Notes under the pieces: model-generated
What the model was told of the DNA's origin: nothing
The model's input: the letters and a program-made list of their open reading frames with translations, nothing else
Databases searched by the model: none
Part shown: in pieces, positions 34,016 through 42,360 of the stretch
Layout: each line of letters begins with the position of its first letter
How positions within the stretch are numbered: the stretch's first letter is position 1
Made by a program: the position numbers and the translations under genes
DNA from: Paraplanobispora takensis
Lineage (GTDB): Bacteria; Actinomycetota; Actinomycetes; Streptosporangiales; Streptosporangiaceae
DNA: 64,000 nucleotides
Reading direction: 5' to 3'
Assembly: GCF_016863195.1 (NCBI RefSeq)
Contig: NZ_BOOK01000014.1
Location: 1-64,000 of the forward strand

Positions 34016-34860
34016 GCGGCGGGAGCCGTACCGTGCGGGACCGCGCCCCCGGGGACCGCGCCCTCGGGGACCTCGTCACCGGGGACGGGACCGCAGGCGG
34101 GCACGCCATGGTGGAGCTGCGCGGCGTGCACAAGAGCTTCGGCCCGCTGCACGTGCTGCGCGGGGTGGACCTGACGGTGGAGCAGGGGCAGGTCACCGTG
34201 ATCCTCGGCCCCTCCGGCTCGGGCAAGTCCACCCTGCTGCGCACGATCAACCACTTGGAGAAGGTGGACCGCGGCTCGGTCCGGGTCGGCGGCCGGCTGC
34301 TCGGCTACCGCCAGGTGGGCGACCGGCTGCACGAGCTCAGCGAGCGCGAGATCCTGAGGCAGCGCACCCAGATCGGGTTCGTCTTCCAGTCCTTCAACCT
34401 CTTCCCCCACCTGACGGTCCGGCAGAACCTCACCGAGGCGCCGCTGTCGGCCCAGCGCCGGCCGCGCGCCGAGGCCGAGGCGCTGGCCGCGCGGCTGCTG
34501 GAGCGGGTCGGGCTGGCCGACAAGGCCGACGCCTACCCGCGGACGCTGTCCGGCGGCCAGCAGCAGCGGGTGGCCATCGCCCGGGCGCTCGCCCTGGAGC
34601 CCGCGCTGGTGCTGTTCGACGAGCCGACCTCCGCGCTCGACCCCGAACTCGTCGGCGAGGTGCTGGAGGTCATGAAGGACCTGGCCCGCAGCGGCACCAC
34701 CATGATCGTGGTCACCCACGAGATCGGCTTCGCCCGCGAGGTCGCCGACACCGTCGTCTTCATGGACGCCGGGCTCGTCGTCGAGTCCGGCCCGCCCGCC
34801 CAGGTACTGGACGACCCCCGCCACGAACGCACCCGCGCCTTCATCGGCAAGGTCCTCTGA
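34012..34860 (+). CDS. amino-acid-type ABC transporter ATP-binding protein
   Basis: A 282-residue HisP/GlnQ-type ATPase: Walker A GPSGSGKST, Q-loop FVFQSFNLFPHLT, signature LSGGQQQRVAIARAL, Walker B LVLFDEPTSALDPELV, and H-loop VVTHEIGFAREVAD. It has about 30 extra N-terminal residues of low complexity (RDRAPGDRALGDL); translation could instead begin at MVELRGVHKSFG near 34108. It overlaps the permease gene by ATGA. Confidence 0.9.
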   Translation: MSGGSRTVRDRAPGDRALGDLVTGDGTAGGHAMVELRGVHKSFGPLHVLRGVDLTVEQGQVTVILGPSGSGKSTLLRTINHLEKVDRGSVRVGGRLLGYRQVGDRLHELSEREILRQRTQIGFVFQSFNLFPHLTVRQNLTEAPLSAQRRPRAEAEALAARLLERVGLADKADAYPRTLSGGQQQRVAIARALALEPALVLFDEPTSALDPELVGEVLEVMKDLARSGTTMIVVTHEIGFAREVADTVVFMDAGLVVESGPPAQVLDDPRHERTRAFIGKVL

Positions 34861-34876
34861 CTCGAAGGAATCGCAC

Positions 34877-35869
34877 ATGCACTCCACCACCGCGCGGGCA
34901 CTCGCCCTGCCCGCGCTCCTCCTGCTGGCCCTGACCGCCTGCGGCGCCGAGCCCGAGATCGTGCCCGCGACCGTGGCCGGCGACGCCACCGGCACGCCCG
35001 CCGCCGGCGGCAGGACGCTCAACCTCGGCCCGGACCAGAAGCGCGTCCGCGCCGAGAAGGTCGACTCGATCGCCTCCCGGGTCCCGGCCGAGATCGCCGA
35101 GGACGGCAGGCTCACCGTGGGCTTCAGCGGGGAGGGCTCGCCCCCTCTGACGTTCCCGGCCACCGACGACACCACGATCATCGGCGTCGAGACCGACATC
35201 GCGCAGCTGGTGGCCGACGTGCTCGGCCTGGAGATCGAACCGCAGACCAGCTCCTGGGAGAACCTGTTCCTGGCCGCCAAGTCGGGCAAGTACGAGGTCG
35301 TCTTCAACAACGTCACGGTGACCGAGGAGCGCAAGGACCTCTACGACTTCGCGACCTACCGGGTCGACCAGCTCGGCTGGCAGGTGCCGGAGAACAGCCC
35401 GATCAAGGAGATCGCCAAGCCGGCCGACATCGCCGGGCTGCGGGTCTCGGTGGGCTCGGGCACCAACCAGGAGAAGATCCTGCTCGACTGGGACAAACAG
35501 AACAAGGAGGCGGGCCTCAAGCCGGCCGAGATCCTGTACTACCAGAAGTACGGTGACGTCCTGCTGGCGCTGAAGTCCGGCCGCGTCCAGGCGTACTTCG
35601 GCCCCAACCCGTCCATCGCCTACAACATCGCCGTCAGCGGCGGATCCCGGATCGTCGGCACGTTCTCCGGCGCCGGCCCCGACCTGCAGGGTCTCATCGC
35701 GGCCATGACCAAGAAGGACAACGGCCTGGTCAAGCCGGTCAGCGAGGCGCTGAACACGGTGATCGAGAACGGCAGGTACAAGGAAGTGCTCGACCGCTGG
35801 GGCCTGGGCAACGAGGCGATCCCCGAGTCGCAGATCAACCCGCCCGGCCTGCCGAGGCAGGGGGCATGA
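34877..35869 (+). CDS. ABC transporter substrate-binding lipoprotein, amino-acid type
   Basis: A 330-residue exported lipoprotein (lipobox LTACG, Cys near 22) of the SBP family 3 type. Features are EDGRLTVGFSGEGSPPLTF, IGVETDIAQLVADVLG, VTVTEERKDLYDFATY, and ENGRYKEVLDRWGL. The sequence between the ligand-binding arginine region and the hinge is atypical (VFNNVTVTEER in place of the common ISGMSITPER), so the ligand may not be a standard amino acid. It is the third gene of the importer. Its stop overlaps the GNAT gene start (ATGA). Confidence 0.88.
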   Translation: MHSTTARALALPALLLLALTACGAEPEIVPATVAGDATGTPAAGGRTLNLGPDQKRVRAEKVDSIASRVPAEIAEDGRLTVGFSGEGSPPLTFPATDDTTIIGVETDIAQLVADVLGLEIEPQTSSWENLFLAAKSGKYEVVFNNVTVTEERKDLYDFATYRVDQLGWQVPENSPIKEIAKPADIAGLRVSVGSGTNQEKILLDWDKQNKEAGLKPAEILYYQKYGDVLLALKSGRVQAYFGPNPSIAYNIAVSGGSRIVGTFSGAGPDLQGLIAAMTKKDNGLVKPVSEALNTVIENGRYKEVLDRWGLGNEAIPESQINPPGLPRQGA

Positions 35870-36402
35870 GCGAACTCGCCACCGGGACGGACTGTGTGAG
35901 CGGGCTCGCCGGCCGGATCGGGGGTGCGGGCGGGCCCGCCGCCGAGGTGCGCCTGGTCGGCATGGAGGATCCCGCCGTCACCCCCCTGCTGGCCGGGCTG
36001 GATCTGGAGTACACCACCCGGTACGGCCCGAACGACGAGCTGAGCAGGTATCCGGCCGGGGAGTTCGCCCCGCCGCACGGGGCCTTCCTGATCCTCGTGG
36101 CGGACGGCGAGACGGTGGCGGGCGGCGCGTTCCGCCGCTACGACGCCGTGACCGCCGAGCTCAAGCGGGTCTGGACGCACCCGCACCGCCGCCGGAGCGG
36201 CCTGGGCCGCCTGGTGGTGCGGGAGCTGGAGCTGCAGGCCCTGCGGCTGGGGTACCGCCGGGTGTACCTGACGACGGGGCCGCGCCAGCCGGAGGCCGCT
36301 GGGCTCTATCTCGCCGCGGGGTACACGCCCCGCTTCGACGTCGACGACCGCCCCACCGAGGGGCCGCTGCCCTTCGTCAAGGACCTGGGTCACGCGTCCT
36401 GA
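35866..36402 (+). CDS. GNAT family N-acetyltransferase
   Basis: A 178-residue acetyltransferase: RVWTHPHRRRSGLGRLVVRELE is the acetyl-CoA pyrophosphate loop (R/Q-x2-G-x-G/A), and PEAAGLYLAAGY is the C-terminal helix. The first 28 residues are low complexity. It overlaps the importer's binding-protein gene and is probably co-transcribed, so it may acetylate the imported compound (such as an S-substituted cysteine, as SnaA/YtmI-type GNATs do in Bacillus cystine-analogue operons). That parallel is inference. Confidence 0.83.
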   Translation: MSELATGTDCVSGLAGRIGGAGGPAAEVRLVGMEDPAVTPLLAGLDLEYTTRYGPNDELSRYPAGEFAPPHGAFLILVADGETVAGGAFRRYDAVTAELKRVWTHPHRRRSGLGRLVVRELELQALRLGYRRVYLTTGPRQPEAAGLYLAAGYTPRFDVDDRPTEGPLPFVKDLGHAS

Positions 36403-36425
36403 GGCGCCGCCGGCCGGCGTATCCG

Positions 36426-37265
36426 TCAGCGCAGGAACCGGGTCAGGGTCTCCGCGAGCCACCCGGGATCGCCGAGCCAGGGATAGTGCGCGCCGCCCGG
36501 CTGTACGGCGAGCTCGGCCGCCGGGAATAGCCCGGCGTACTCGGCGGCGCGCTCCGGCGGCAGCGCCAGGTCGTACTCGCCCGTGACGAGCAGCACCGGC
36601 GCCCGCAGCTCCGCGAGGGCGGATCTGACGGTCTTCGGGTCGAAGGCGCCCTCGGCGTAGTAGCCGGCCGCCGCCTCCGTGTTCTTCAGGTCCCTCTCCC
36701 GGTCGAACAGGGCCCGGACGGCGCCGTCCCAGCGGCCGTAGAAGAAGGGCGCGGTCGCCGCCGAGTCGCCGGCCGCGGCCCGGCCGGACCAGATCCGCTC
36801 GAATGCGGCGAAGGCGTCGGGGAACCAGGGCTCCTTGCGACGCTGCTCGGCGAGCTTGCGGCGGTCCGCATCGGTGATCTCCAGATCGACCGCCCGCGGG
36901 CTGGGGTTGAGCAGGACGAGGCGGCCGACGCGGCCGGGGTGCCGGGCGGCGTACAGCAGGGCGAGCGTCGCCCCGGCCGAGTGCCCCATCAGGTCCAGCC
37001 GCTCCAGCCCGAGGTGCGTGCGCAGCGCCTCGACGTCCTCGACCTGCCGATCGCACCGGTAGGTGGCCGGATCCGCCGGGACGGCGGACTCCCCGGTGCC
37101 GCGCAGGTCCAGCAGCACCGACGGCAGGCGCGCGGACAGCCCGCCCAGGTCGCCGAGGTAGGCCGAGGCCAGCATGGGCCCGCCGGGCAGGCAGACCAGC
37201 GGGGGGCCTTCGCCGGTCCGGCGGTAGGCGAGCCGGGTGCCGTCGGCGCTCTCGAAGGTGGCCAT
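36426..37265 (-). CDS. alpha/beta hydrolase, proline-iminopeptidase-like
   Basis: A 279-residue hydrolase with VCLPGGPMLA (oxyanion), GHSAGAT (Ser96) and a cap domain rich in charged residues. Acidic and His candidates are GEYDLALPPE and GGAHYPW near the end. It is convergent with the GNAT gene and downstream of the MFS gene on the same strand, with 142 bp of palindromic sequence between. The AGLFPAAELAV segment resembles peptidase S33 proteins. Substrate unknown. Confidence 0.85.
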   Translation of the reverse strand: MATFESADGTRLAYRRTGEGPPLVCLPGGPMLASAYLGDLGGLSARLPSVLLDLRGTGESAVPADPATYRCDRQVEDVEALRTHLGLERLDLMGHSAGATLALLYAARHPGRVGRLVLLNPSPRAVDLEITDADRRKLAEQRRKEPWFPDAFAAFERIWSGRAAAGDSAATAPFFYGRWDGAVRALFDRERDLKNTEAAAGYYAEGAFDPKTVRSALAELRAPVLLVTGEYDLALPPERAAEYAGLFPAAELAVQPGGAHYPWLGDPGWLAETLTRFLR

Positions 37266-37292
37266 ACGAAGATCATACGCACCGGGATCACC

Positions 37293-37332
37293 GGAGGCCG
37301 CGCGGCCTCCCGGGCACGGGCTTCCCGGGAAG
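37293..37332 (-). terminator. two palindromes after MFS gene
   Basis: GGAGGCCGCGCGGCCTCC (37293-37310) and CTTCCCGGGAAG (37321-37332) are perfect palindromes between the MFS stop and the hydrolase start. The intervening sequence also holds degenerate copies of the MFS gene's last codons (GCGTCCTCCTC repeated). It probably acts as terminator or processing structure. Confidence 0.5.
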
Positions 37333-37407
37333 CACGGCCCTTCCGGGAGCGCGTCCTCCTCGGCGGTGCGGCCTTCTCGGGAGTGCCTTCCCAGCGGTAC
37401 GGCCCTG

Positions 37408-38646
37408 TCAGGAGTGCGTCCTCCTCAGCAGCACGCCCCCGGACAGGCCTCCCGCCAGGCTCATGACGGCCACGGTGACGGCCAGCGGCACCATGGTGCC
37501 GGTGCCGAACGCGCCCGAGATCGGCCCGGTGATCCCGCCGGTGACCCACTGCACCAGGCCGAACAGGGCCGAGGCGCTGCCCGCCCTGGAGGTGGGCTGG
37601 CTGGACATGGCCAGGGTCAGCGCCATGGGATAGATCATTCCCTGGCCCGAGGTCATCAGGAACAGGGCGACCATCACGACGGGGAGCCCGAGACCGGCCA
37701 GGGCCGCCACGAGCAGCAGCAATCCGGCGGCCGCGGACAGCGCCAGCCCGGTCGCCAGCATCAGGCGCATCGACACGCGCCCGGCGAGCCGCCCTGCCAG
37801 CTGCCCGGTGATGATCATGCCGGCCGAGTTCACCCCGAACAGTACGCCGAAGCCCTGCGGGGACAGGCCGTACACCTCCTGCAGGACGAACGAGGCGCCG
37901 GAGATGTAGCAGAACATCGCGCCGCTGGCGAAGGCCGCGGTGAGGGTGAGGGCCATGAACCTGCGGTGCCGGAGCACCGCGATCATCGATCGCGCGACCG
38001 CGCCGGGGGCGGTGCCGGTCCGCAGGTGCGGCGGGTGCGTCTCCGGCAGGGCCAGCAGGGCGGTGAGCCACAGCAGCCCGCCTGTCGCGGTGATGACGCC
38101 GAACAGTCCGGGCCACGGCACGACCCGCAGCAGTTGCGCTCCCAGCAGCGGCGCCGTCAGCGGGACCAGGCCGGTCACCAGCATCAGCATGCTGAAGAAC
38201 CGGGCCGCCTCGACCCCGCCGTACAGGTCGCGCACCACGGCTTTGGTGAGGGCGACGCCGGTGGCGGCGGTCAGCCCCTGCAGGAGGCGCAGCGCGACGA
38301 GCGCCTCGATCGACGGGGAGATCGCGCACAGTGCGGACACCGCGCAGAAGGCCGCGAAGCCGATGAGCAGCGGGCGCCTGCGGCCGAAGGCGTCGCTGAG
38401 CGGGCCGACGACGACCTGGCCGGTCCCGAGCCCCACCATGAAGGAGGTGAGTGAGAGCTGGGCCGCGGACGCGCTCGCGCCTAGATCGCCGGCGAGCCGG
38501 GGGAGCGCCGGCAGGTAGAGGTCGATGGCCAGCGGGCCTATCGAGGTCAGCGCGCCGAGCAGGATGAACATCCTGGTCCGCCCGCGCGCGTGGGTGATCG
38601 GGGACGTGGGACTGTCGGTGGGGGCGTGGGCGGGGGCCGCCGTCAC
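37408..38646 (-). CDS. Bcr/CflA-type MFS efflux transporter
   Basis: A 412-residue, 12-helix drug-efflux-type transporter with LGALTSIGPLAIDLYLPALP at TM1, motif A VVGPLSDAFGRRRPLL, and the motif C region GLVPLTAPLLGAQLL, typical of Bcr/CflA. E. coli Bcr also exports cysteine, so export of excess Cys or sulfur metabolites is a reasonable idea in this island (inference). It is divergent from the beta-propeller gene; the shared promoter contains a copy of the island operator. Confidence 0.86.
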   Translation of the reverse strand: MTAAPAHAPTDSPTSPITHARGRTRMFILLGALTSIGPLAIDLYLPALPRLAGDLGASASAAQLSLTSFMVGLGTGQVVVGPLSDAFGRRRPLLIGFAAFCAVSALCAISPSIEALVALRLLQGLTAATGVALTKAVVRDLYGGVEAARFFSMLMLVTGLVPLTAPLLGAQLLRVVPWPGLFGVITATGGLLWLTALLALPETHPPHLRTGTAPGAVARSMIAVLRHRRFMALTLTAAFASGAMFCYISGASFVLQEVYGLSPQGFGVLFGVNSAGMIITGQLAGRLAGRVSMRLMLATGLALSAAAGLLLLVAALAGLGLPVVMVALFLMTSGQGMIYPMALTLAMSSQPTSRAGSASALFGLVQWVTGGITGPISGAFGTGTMVPLAVTVAVMSLAGGLSGGVLLRRTHS

Positions 38647-38736
38647 CGCGGGACCGTGCTCATGGTGGTTCTTTCTCTCTGATCTTCTGATCTGCGCGTG
38701 GGCGGTCCGCCGAGGAGAGGCCGGCTGCTTTCATCC

Positions 38737-38772
38737 TTGACCTTGGGCCACATTCCCCTATAAGTCAATAGG
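38737..38772. promoter_or_regulatory. divergent promoters with operator-like dyad
   Basis: On the plus strand TTGACC (38737-38742) and TATAAG (38759-38764) have a 16-base spacer. On the minus strand TTGACT (38768-38763) and CAAGGT (38745-38740) have 17. The dyad CCTA-N8-TAGG (38757-38772) overlaps the plus -10 and the minus -35. It resembles the island element but has one base less in the centre. Confidence 0.5.
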
Positions 38773-38817
38773 TAATATATGGAATATCGCCGCTCCGCCA
38801 AGAAAGGGTGAAGAGCC

Positions 38818-39774
38818 ATGGACGCCTTCCGGCCGGGATCTAACCTCGTGCCCATGTCGATCGAGGAGAGCGCCTCCCGCGGCGCGGCGCTGCCGCCCGC
38901 CCCCGTCCGCTCGGCCGTCGCGGTCGCGCCGCCGACCCCCGGCGAGGGGCACTGGGCCGGAGCGCCCAGCGCGGTGGCGCACGAGGGCCGGATCTATCTC
39001 GCCTACCGGCTGCGCCGGCCCGTCGGGCAGGGACGGGGTCACACGGTGGTCGTGGCCCGCTCCGCGGACGGTGAGCGCTTCGAGACCCTGCTGACGATCA
39101 CGCGTGAGGAGATGGACACCGAGTCCCTGGAGCGGCCCGCGCTGGTGCGCACCCCCGAGGGGCGCTGGCGGCTGTACCTGAGCTGCGCCACGACCGGGAC
39201 CAAGCACTGGCGCGTGGAGATGATCGAGGCCGACGACCCCGCCCGCTTCGACTCCCGCTCGCGCAGGACCGTCCTGCCCGGCGATCCGAAGACGGGGGTG
39301 AAGGATCCGGTGATCGTACGGCGGGAGGGGGTGTGGCACCTGTGGGCCTCCTGTCATCCGCTGGCCGACCCCGACCACACCGACCGGATGGTGACCGACT
39401 ACGCCACCAGCGCCGACGGCCTGGAGTGGACCTGGCACGGCACGGCGCTGAGCGGCCGCCCCGGGGCCTGGGACGGCCGGGGGGTGCGGATCAGCGCGGT
39501 GCGCTTCACCGGTGAGGGGGTGCTGGCCTTCTACGACGGGCGGGCGAGCGCGCAGGAGAACTACGAGGAGCGGACCGGGATCGCCGTGGGATCCGATCCG
39601 GCCGACCTGGCGCCGCAGGGGGACGCCCCCGCCGCGGTCTCGCCGCACCGGGGCGGGGGGCTGCGCTATCTCGACATCGTCGACCTGCCGGACGGCGGTG
39701 TGCGGCTGTACTACGAGTACACCCGCGCCGACGGCGCGCACGAGCTGCGCACCGAGCTGCGCCGGTCGGCCTGA
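38818..39774 (+). CDS. five-bladed beta-propeller glycosidase-like protein
   Basis: A 318-residue cytosolic protein resembling the GH43/GH32/GH130 five-bladed propeller fold. It shows repeated blade cores such as HEGRIYLAYRLRRP, ERPALVRTPEGRWRLYLS, KDPVIVRREGVWHLWAS, GVRISAVRFTGEGVLAFYDGRAS and GLRYLDIVDLPDGGVRLYYEY. Acidic residues in TGVKDPVIV and FYDGRAS are candidates for catalysis. There is no signal peptide, so a substrate inside the cell is expected. Start: ATG at 38818 behind AAAGGGTG; the ATG at 38854 is an alternative. A plant-type sulfolipid or sulfoquinovose glycoside would suit the island, but no evidence fixes the substrate. Confidence 0.7.
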   Translation: MDAFRPGSNLVPMSIEESASRGAALPPAPVRSAVAVAPPTPGEGHWAGAPSAVAHEGRIYLAYRLRRPVGQGRGHTVVVARSADGERFETLLTITREEMDTESLERPALVRTPEGRWRLYLSCATTGTKHWRVEMIEADDPARFDSRSRRTVLPGDPKTGVKDPVIVRREGVWHLWASCHPLADPDHTDRMVTDYATSADGLEWTWHGTALSGRPGAWDGRGVRISAVRFTGEGVLAFYDGRASAQENYEERTGIAVGSDPADLAPQGDAPAAVSPHRGGGLRYLDIVDLPDGGVRLYYEYTRADGAHELRTELRRSA

Positions 39775-39793
39775 CGGCACCGGGCCGCGCCGG

Positions 39794-40771
39794 TCAGCCT
39801 GAGGAGGGGCGGCCGTTGCGGGCCTGGCGCTGACCGGGAGGGCGGGCGCCCACCAGGCCTCCGGAGCGCTCCCTGGGCCGCAGCCAGTCGCCGAAGTCCT
39901 CACCGGTGACCTGCTGCAGCAGCTCGATGTCGTCGGCGAAGCGGGGGATGAGCCGCCGGCGCTGCTCCCAGGTGAGCGGGCGCCGCGCCTTGCCCCGCCG
40001 CTGGAGCAGGCCCTCGATCGGCTCGGCCAGTGCCGTGCCCAGCCGTCCCGGCAGCAGGCGGCCGGCCCGCAGGGCGGCCGACAGCAGCCGGTGCCGCCGG
40101 TCCGCCTCGGGATGCGCGGTCACGTTCTCCCGGGGGACCTCGGTGAGCAGGCCCTGCTCCACGCCGAGGAAGGCGCAGATGCGGTCGAGCGCGGGCCCGG
40201 GTCTGTCGAGCAGGTCGCGGTATCTGAACACCAGCACCTGTTCGCGGGGGAAGAGCGTGAACAGGTGCGCCAGCTGCTCGCCGTACCGGCCCAGCCGGAC
40301 GTAGTGCCAGAAATGGGCCCAGCCGGCCTCGATGCGCCGCTCCTCCTCGGCGCAGGCGCGCACCACGTCGCCGATCGGCTCCAGGCCGGCCGACCACAGG
40401 TGCGTCCAGTTGGAGTGGGCCCGCTCGACCGGGTCGCGCAGGATCGCGATGATCCGCGCCCGGGGGACGGTCGCGTGGATGCGCCGCTGGGCCTGCCGGT
40501 CGTAGAGATAGAACGGGGTCGACTCGCCACGTGAGGTCCCCGGCGGGGCGTCGGCGAACAGGGCCTCGTAGTCCTCGCGCCGCCAGACGTGCTCCCGGTA
40601 GGTCTGGGCGTCGCCCGGCCCGCCCCGGTCCGGCGGGGGGCCGTCGGTGAGGAAGAACTTCGGTTCCTTGACGGGGGACATGTAGAGCTGCGGGTGTCTC
40701 TGGAGTGCGGCGTGCAGAGCCGTCGTTCCGGACTTGGGGGCGCCTGCGACCAGGAAGTCCGGCAGGGGCAT
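39794..40771 (-). CDS. PAPS-dependent sulfotransferase
   Basis: A 325-residue sulfotransferase. The 5'-phosphosulfate loop is GAPKSGTTAL (about 11-20) and the 3'-phosphate site is AILRDPVERAHSNW near 111-124. HPQLYMSPVKEPKFF is the substrate-side segment. It uses PAPS to sulfate a hydroxyl or amine, so it consumes activated sulfate, in contrast to the desulfonation genes around it. It is divergent from the LanC-like gene across an AT-rich region carrying a copy of the island operator. GGAGGAC precedes the ATG. The acceptor is unknown. Confidence 0.88.
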   Translation of the reverse strand: MPLPDFLVAGAPKSGTTALHAALQRHPQLYMSPVKEPKFFLTDGPPPDRGGPGDAQTYREHVWRREDYEALFADAPPGTSRGESTPFYLYDRQAQRRIHATVPRARIIAILRDPVERAHSNWTHLWSAGLEPIGDVVRACAEEERRIEAGWAHFWHYVRLGRYGEQLAHLFTLFPREQVLVFRYRDLLDRPGPALDRICAFLGVEQGLLTEVPRENVTAHPEADRRHRLLSAALRAGRLLPGRLGTALAEPIEGLLQRRGKARRPLTWEQRRRLIPRFADDIELLQQVTGEDFGDWLRPRERSGGLVGARPPGQRQARNGRPSSG

Positions 40772-40802
40772 CGTCGTCCTCCGATCCCGTGTGGCAAATA
40801 CC

Positions 40803-40837
40803 TTATTTTCCTACCAAATGTGTGGGATAATGTAAAC
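40803..40837. promoter_or_regulatory. LanC/sulfotransferase divergent promoter with operator
   Basis: GATAAT (40826-40831) is a near-perfect -10 element ending 6 bases before the LanC-like ATG at 40838, so that transcript would be leaderless. The 17-mer CCTACCAAATGTGTGGG (40810-40826) touches this -10. On the opposite strand TTTACA (40836-40831) and TAGGAA (40813-40808), 17 bases apart, can serve the sulfotransferase gene, so one repressor dimer could block both. Confidence 0.65.
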
Positions 40838-42190
40838 ATGGGTTCGGATCTCACCCGCTCCTCGCGAGCGGAGACTCCCCTGACCGCCGCCGTCTCGGCC
40901 GGACGCTGGATCCGCCGGGCGGCCGTCGACGGTGAACACGGACGGCACTGGAAGGCCAACCCCGATCCCCGGGGCAGATCGGCCCTCAACCCCGCCGAAC
41001 CCGCCTCGCTCTACGCCGGGGCGGCCGGCATCGTGCTGTTCTTCCTGGAGCTGGCCGACGCGACCGGCCACGAGGCGTACCTGGAGGACGCCCGCGCCGG
41101 CGCCCGCTATCTCGCCTCCACCTGGCAGGACCAGACGGACCTCTCATTGCACCACGGCCTGGCCGGCACGGTCTTCGCCCTGGCGCAGGCGGGCTGGGTG
41201 CTCGGCGACGGGAGGTTCGAGGAGGCGGCCGTGGCCGCCGCCGACCGCGTCGTCCGCGGCGTGCGCGCCGTCGACGGCGGCGTCGGCTGGTCGCGGGACC
41301 CCGCCCAGCGGGGCGACGGCGGCATCGTGCTGAGCCTGCTGCACGCCTCCACGATCCTCGGCGTGCCCGCCTACGGGGAACTGGCCGTCGAGGCGGGCGG
41401 GCGCATCGCCGAGCAGGCGGTGCCCGGCCACCTGTTCGGCGACTGCCCGGATCTGCCCGCCGACGCGGTCACCCCGGGGTTCCTGTCCGGTACGGCCGGC
41501 ACCGCCTTCCTGATGGCCCGGCTGTACGGCGTGACCGGGCAGGCGCGGTTCCTGGAGGCCGCCCGCCGGGGCGCGGGCTTCGTCCGCGCGGTCAGCACCG
41601 TCGCCGGCGAGTGCGCCGTGGTCCCGCACCACCTGCCCCAGGGCCGGGACCTGCACTATCTGGGCTTCTGTTCGGGCTCCGCCGGAGTGGCGCGGACCTT
41701 CTACGAGCTGTACCGGGTCAGCGGTGACGCGGGCGACCTCGACTGGGCCGAGCGGCTGGCCCACGGCATCGTGCGCAGCGGGGCCCCGCAGCGGCGCACG
41801 GCGGGGCTGTGGAACACCTCCTGCCAGTGCTGCGGCACCGCCGGACTGCTGGAGCTGTTCGTCGGCATGTGGGCCGTGACCGGCAAGGACAAGTATCTGG
41901 AGTTCGCCCGCACGCTGGCCGAGGACCTCATCGGCCGGGGGACCGACCACGACGGCCGGGGACTGCGCTGGTACCAGGCCTACCGGCGGCTGCGGCCGGG
42001 CGAGGTGTCGGCCGACACCGGCTACATGGTCGGCGCGGCCGGCATCGGCGCCGCGCTCCTGCACCTGGACGCGGCCCTGCAATCCGACGCCGCCCGGCGG
42101 GTGATCCTGCTGCCCGACAACCCGTTCCCGGCCATCCCCGTGCCGCCCGCCGTGCTGCGTCGTCCCATCGGGGAGCAGAACGCCGGGTGA
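40838..42190 (+). CDS. LanC-like (lanthionine synthetase C-like) protein
   Basis: A 450-residue alpha/alpha-barrel protein with seven GxxG hairpin motifs (LYAGAAGI, LHHGLAGT, RGDGGI, FLSGTAGT, FCSGSAGV, CCGTAG, MVGAAGI), the LanC pattern. LanC zinc ligands are Cys, Cys and His (NisC C284, C330, H331). Here FCSGSAG keeps the first Cys, while the C-H-G motif reads C-C-G, so His is replaced by Cys. The position of the catalytic His of NisC appears as Ser (FLSGTAG). No precursor peptide or LanB/LanM dehydratase is nearby, so this is probably not a lantibiotic cyclase. Thiol chemistry under sulfur control is the best guess. The mRNA appears leaderless. Confidence 0.82.
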   Translation: MGSDLTRSSRAETPLTAAVSAGRWIRRAAVDGEHGRHWKANPDPRGRSALNPAEPASLYAGAAGIVLFFLELADATGHEAYLEDARAGARYLASTWQDQTDLSLHHGLAGTVFALAQAGWVLGDGRFEEAAVAAADRVVRGVRAVDGGVGWSRDPAQRGDGGIVLSLLHASTILGVPAYGELAVEAGGRIAEQAVPGHLFGDCPDLPADAVTPGFLSGTAGTAFLMARLYGVTGQARFLEAARRGAGFVRAVSTVAGECAVVPHHLPQGRDLHYLGFCSGSAGVARTFYELYRVSGDAGDLDWAERLAHGIVRSGAPQRRTAGLWNTSCQCCGTAGLLELFVGMWAVTGKDKYLEFARTLAEDLIGRGTDHDGRGLRWYQAYRRLRPGEVSADTGYMVGAAGIGAALLHLDAALQSDAARRVILLPDNPFPAIPVPPAVLRRPIGEQNAG

Positions 42191-42201
42191 GACGCGGTCC
42201 G

Positions 42202-42233
42202 GCGAAGGGCGGCCCGTCGCGGCCGCCCTTCGC
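42202..42233. terminator. terminator 1 between convergent genes
   Basis: GCGAAGGGCGGC (42202-42213) and GCCGCCCTTCGC (42222-42233) pair perfectly around an 8-base loop, 12 bases after the LanC-like stop, followed by GTTTCC. Confidence 0.82.
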
Positions 42234-42257
42234 GTTTCCGCCGGGGTCACGGGAAAG

Positions 42258-42286
42258 CCCCGGCCGCTCTGGGCGAGCGGCCGGGG
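42258..42286. terminator. terminator 2 between convergent genes
   Basis: CCCCGGCCGCTC (42258-42269) and GAGCGGCCGGGG (42275-42286) pair perfectly around a 5-base loop. It lies downstream of the convergent TauD-type gene and probably serves it. Confidence 0.78.
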
Positions 42287-42360
42287 CCGGGGTGATGACG
42301 GTCGCCGGGGTCGGGGGTGGCGGCTGTCGGGGCCGGGCGGTCGGGGTCGGACCGCCGGGA

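Noticed and set aside
38643-38855. Short minus-strand frame upstream of the MFS gene
   Set aside because: It runs over the promoter and operator elements and the start of the MFS gene; no ribosome site or family resemblance.
40838-42190. Lanthipeptide biosynthetic cluster around the LanC-like gene
   Set aside because: No LanB/LanM dehydratase, precursor peptide, protease or dedicated exporter is nearby, and catalytic residues appear altered.
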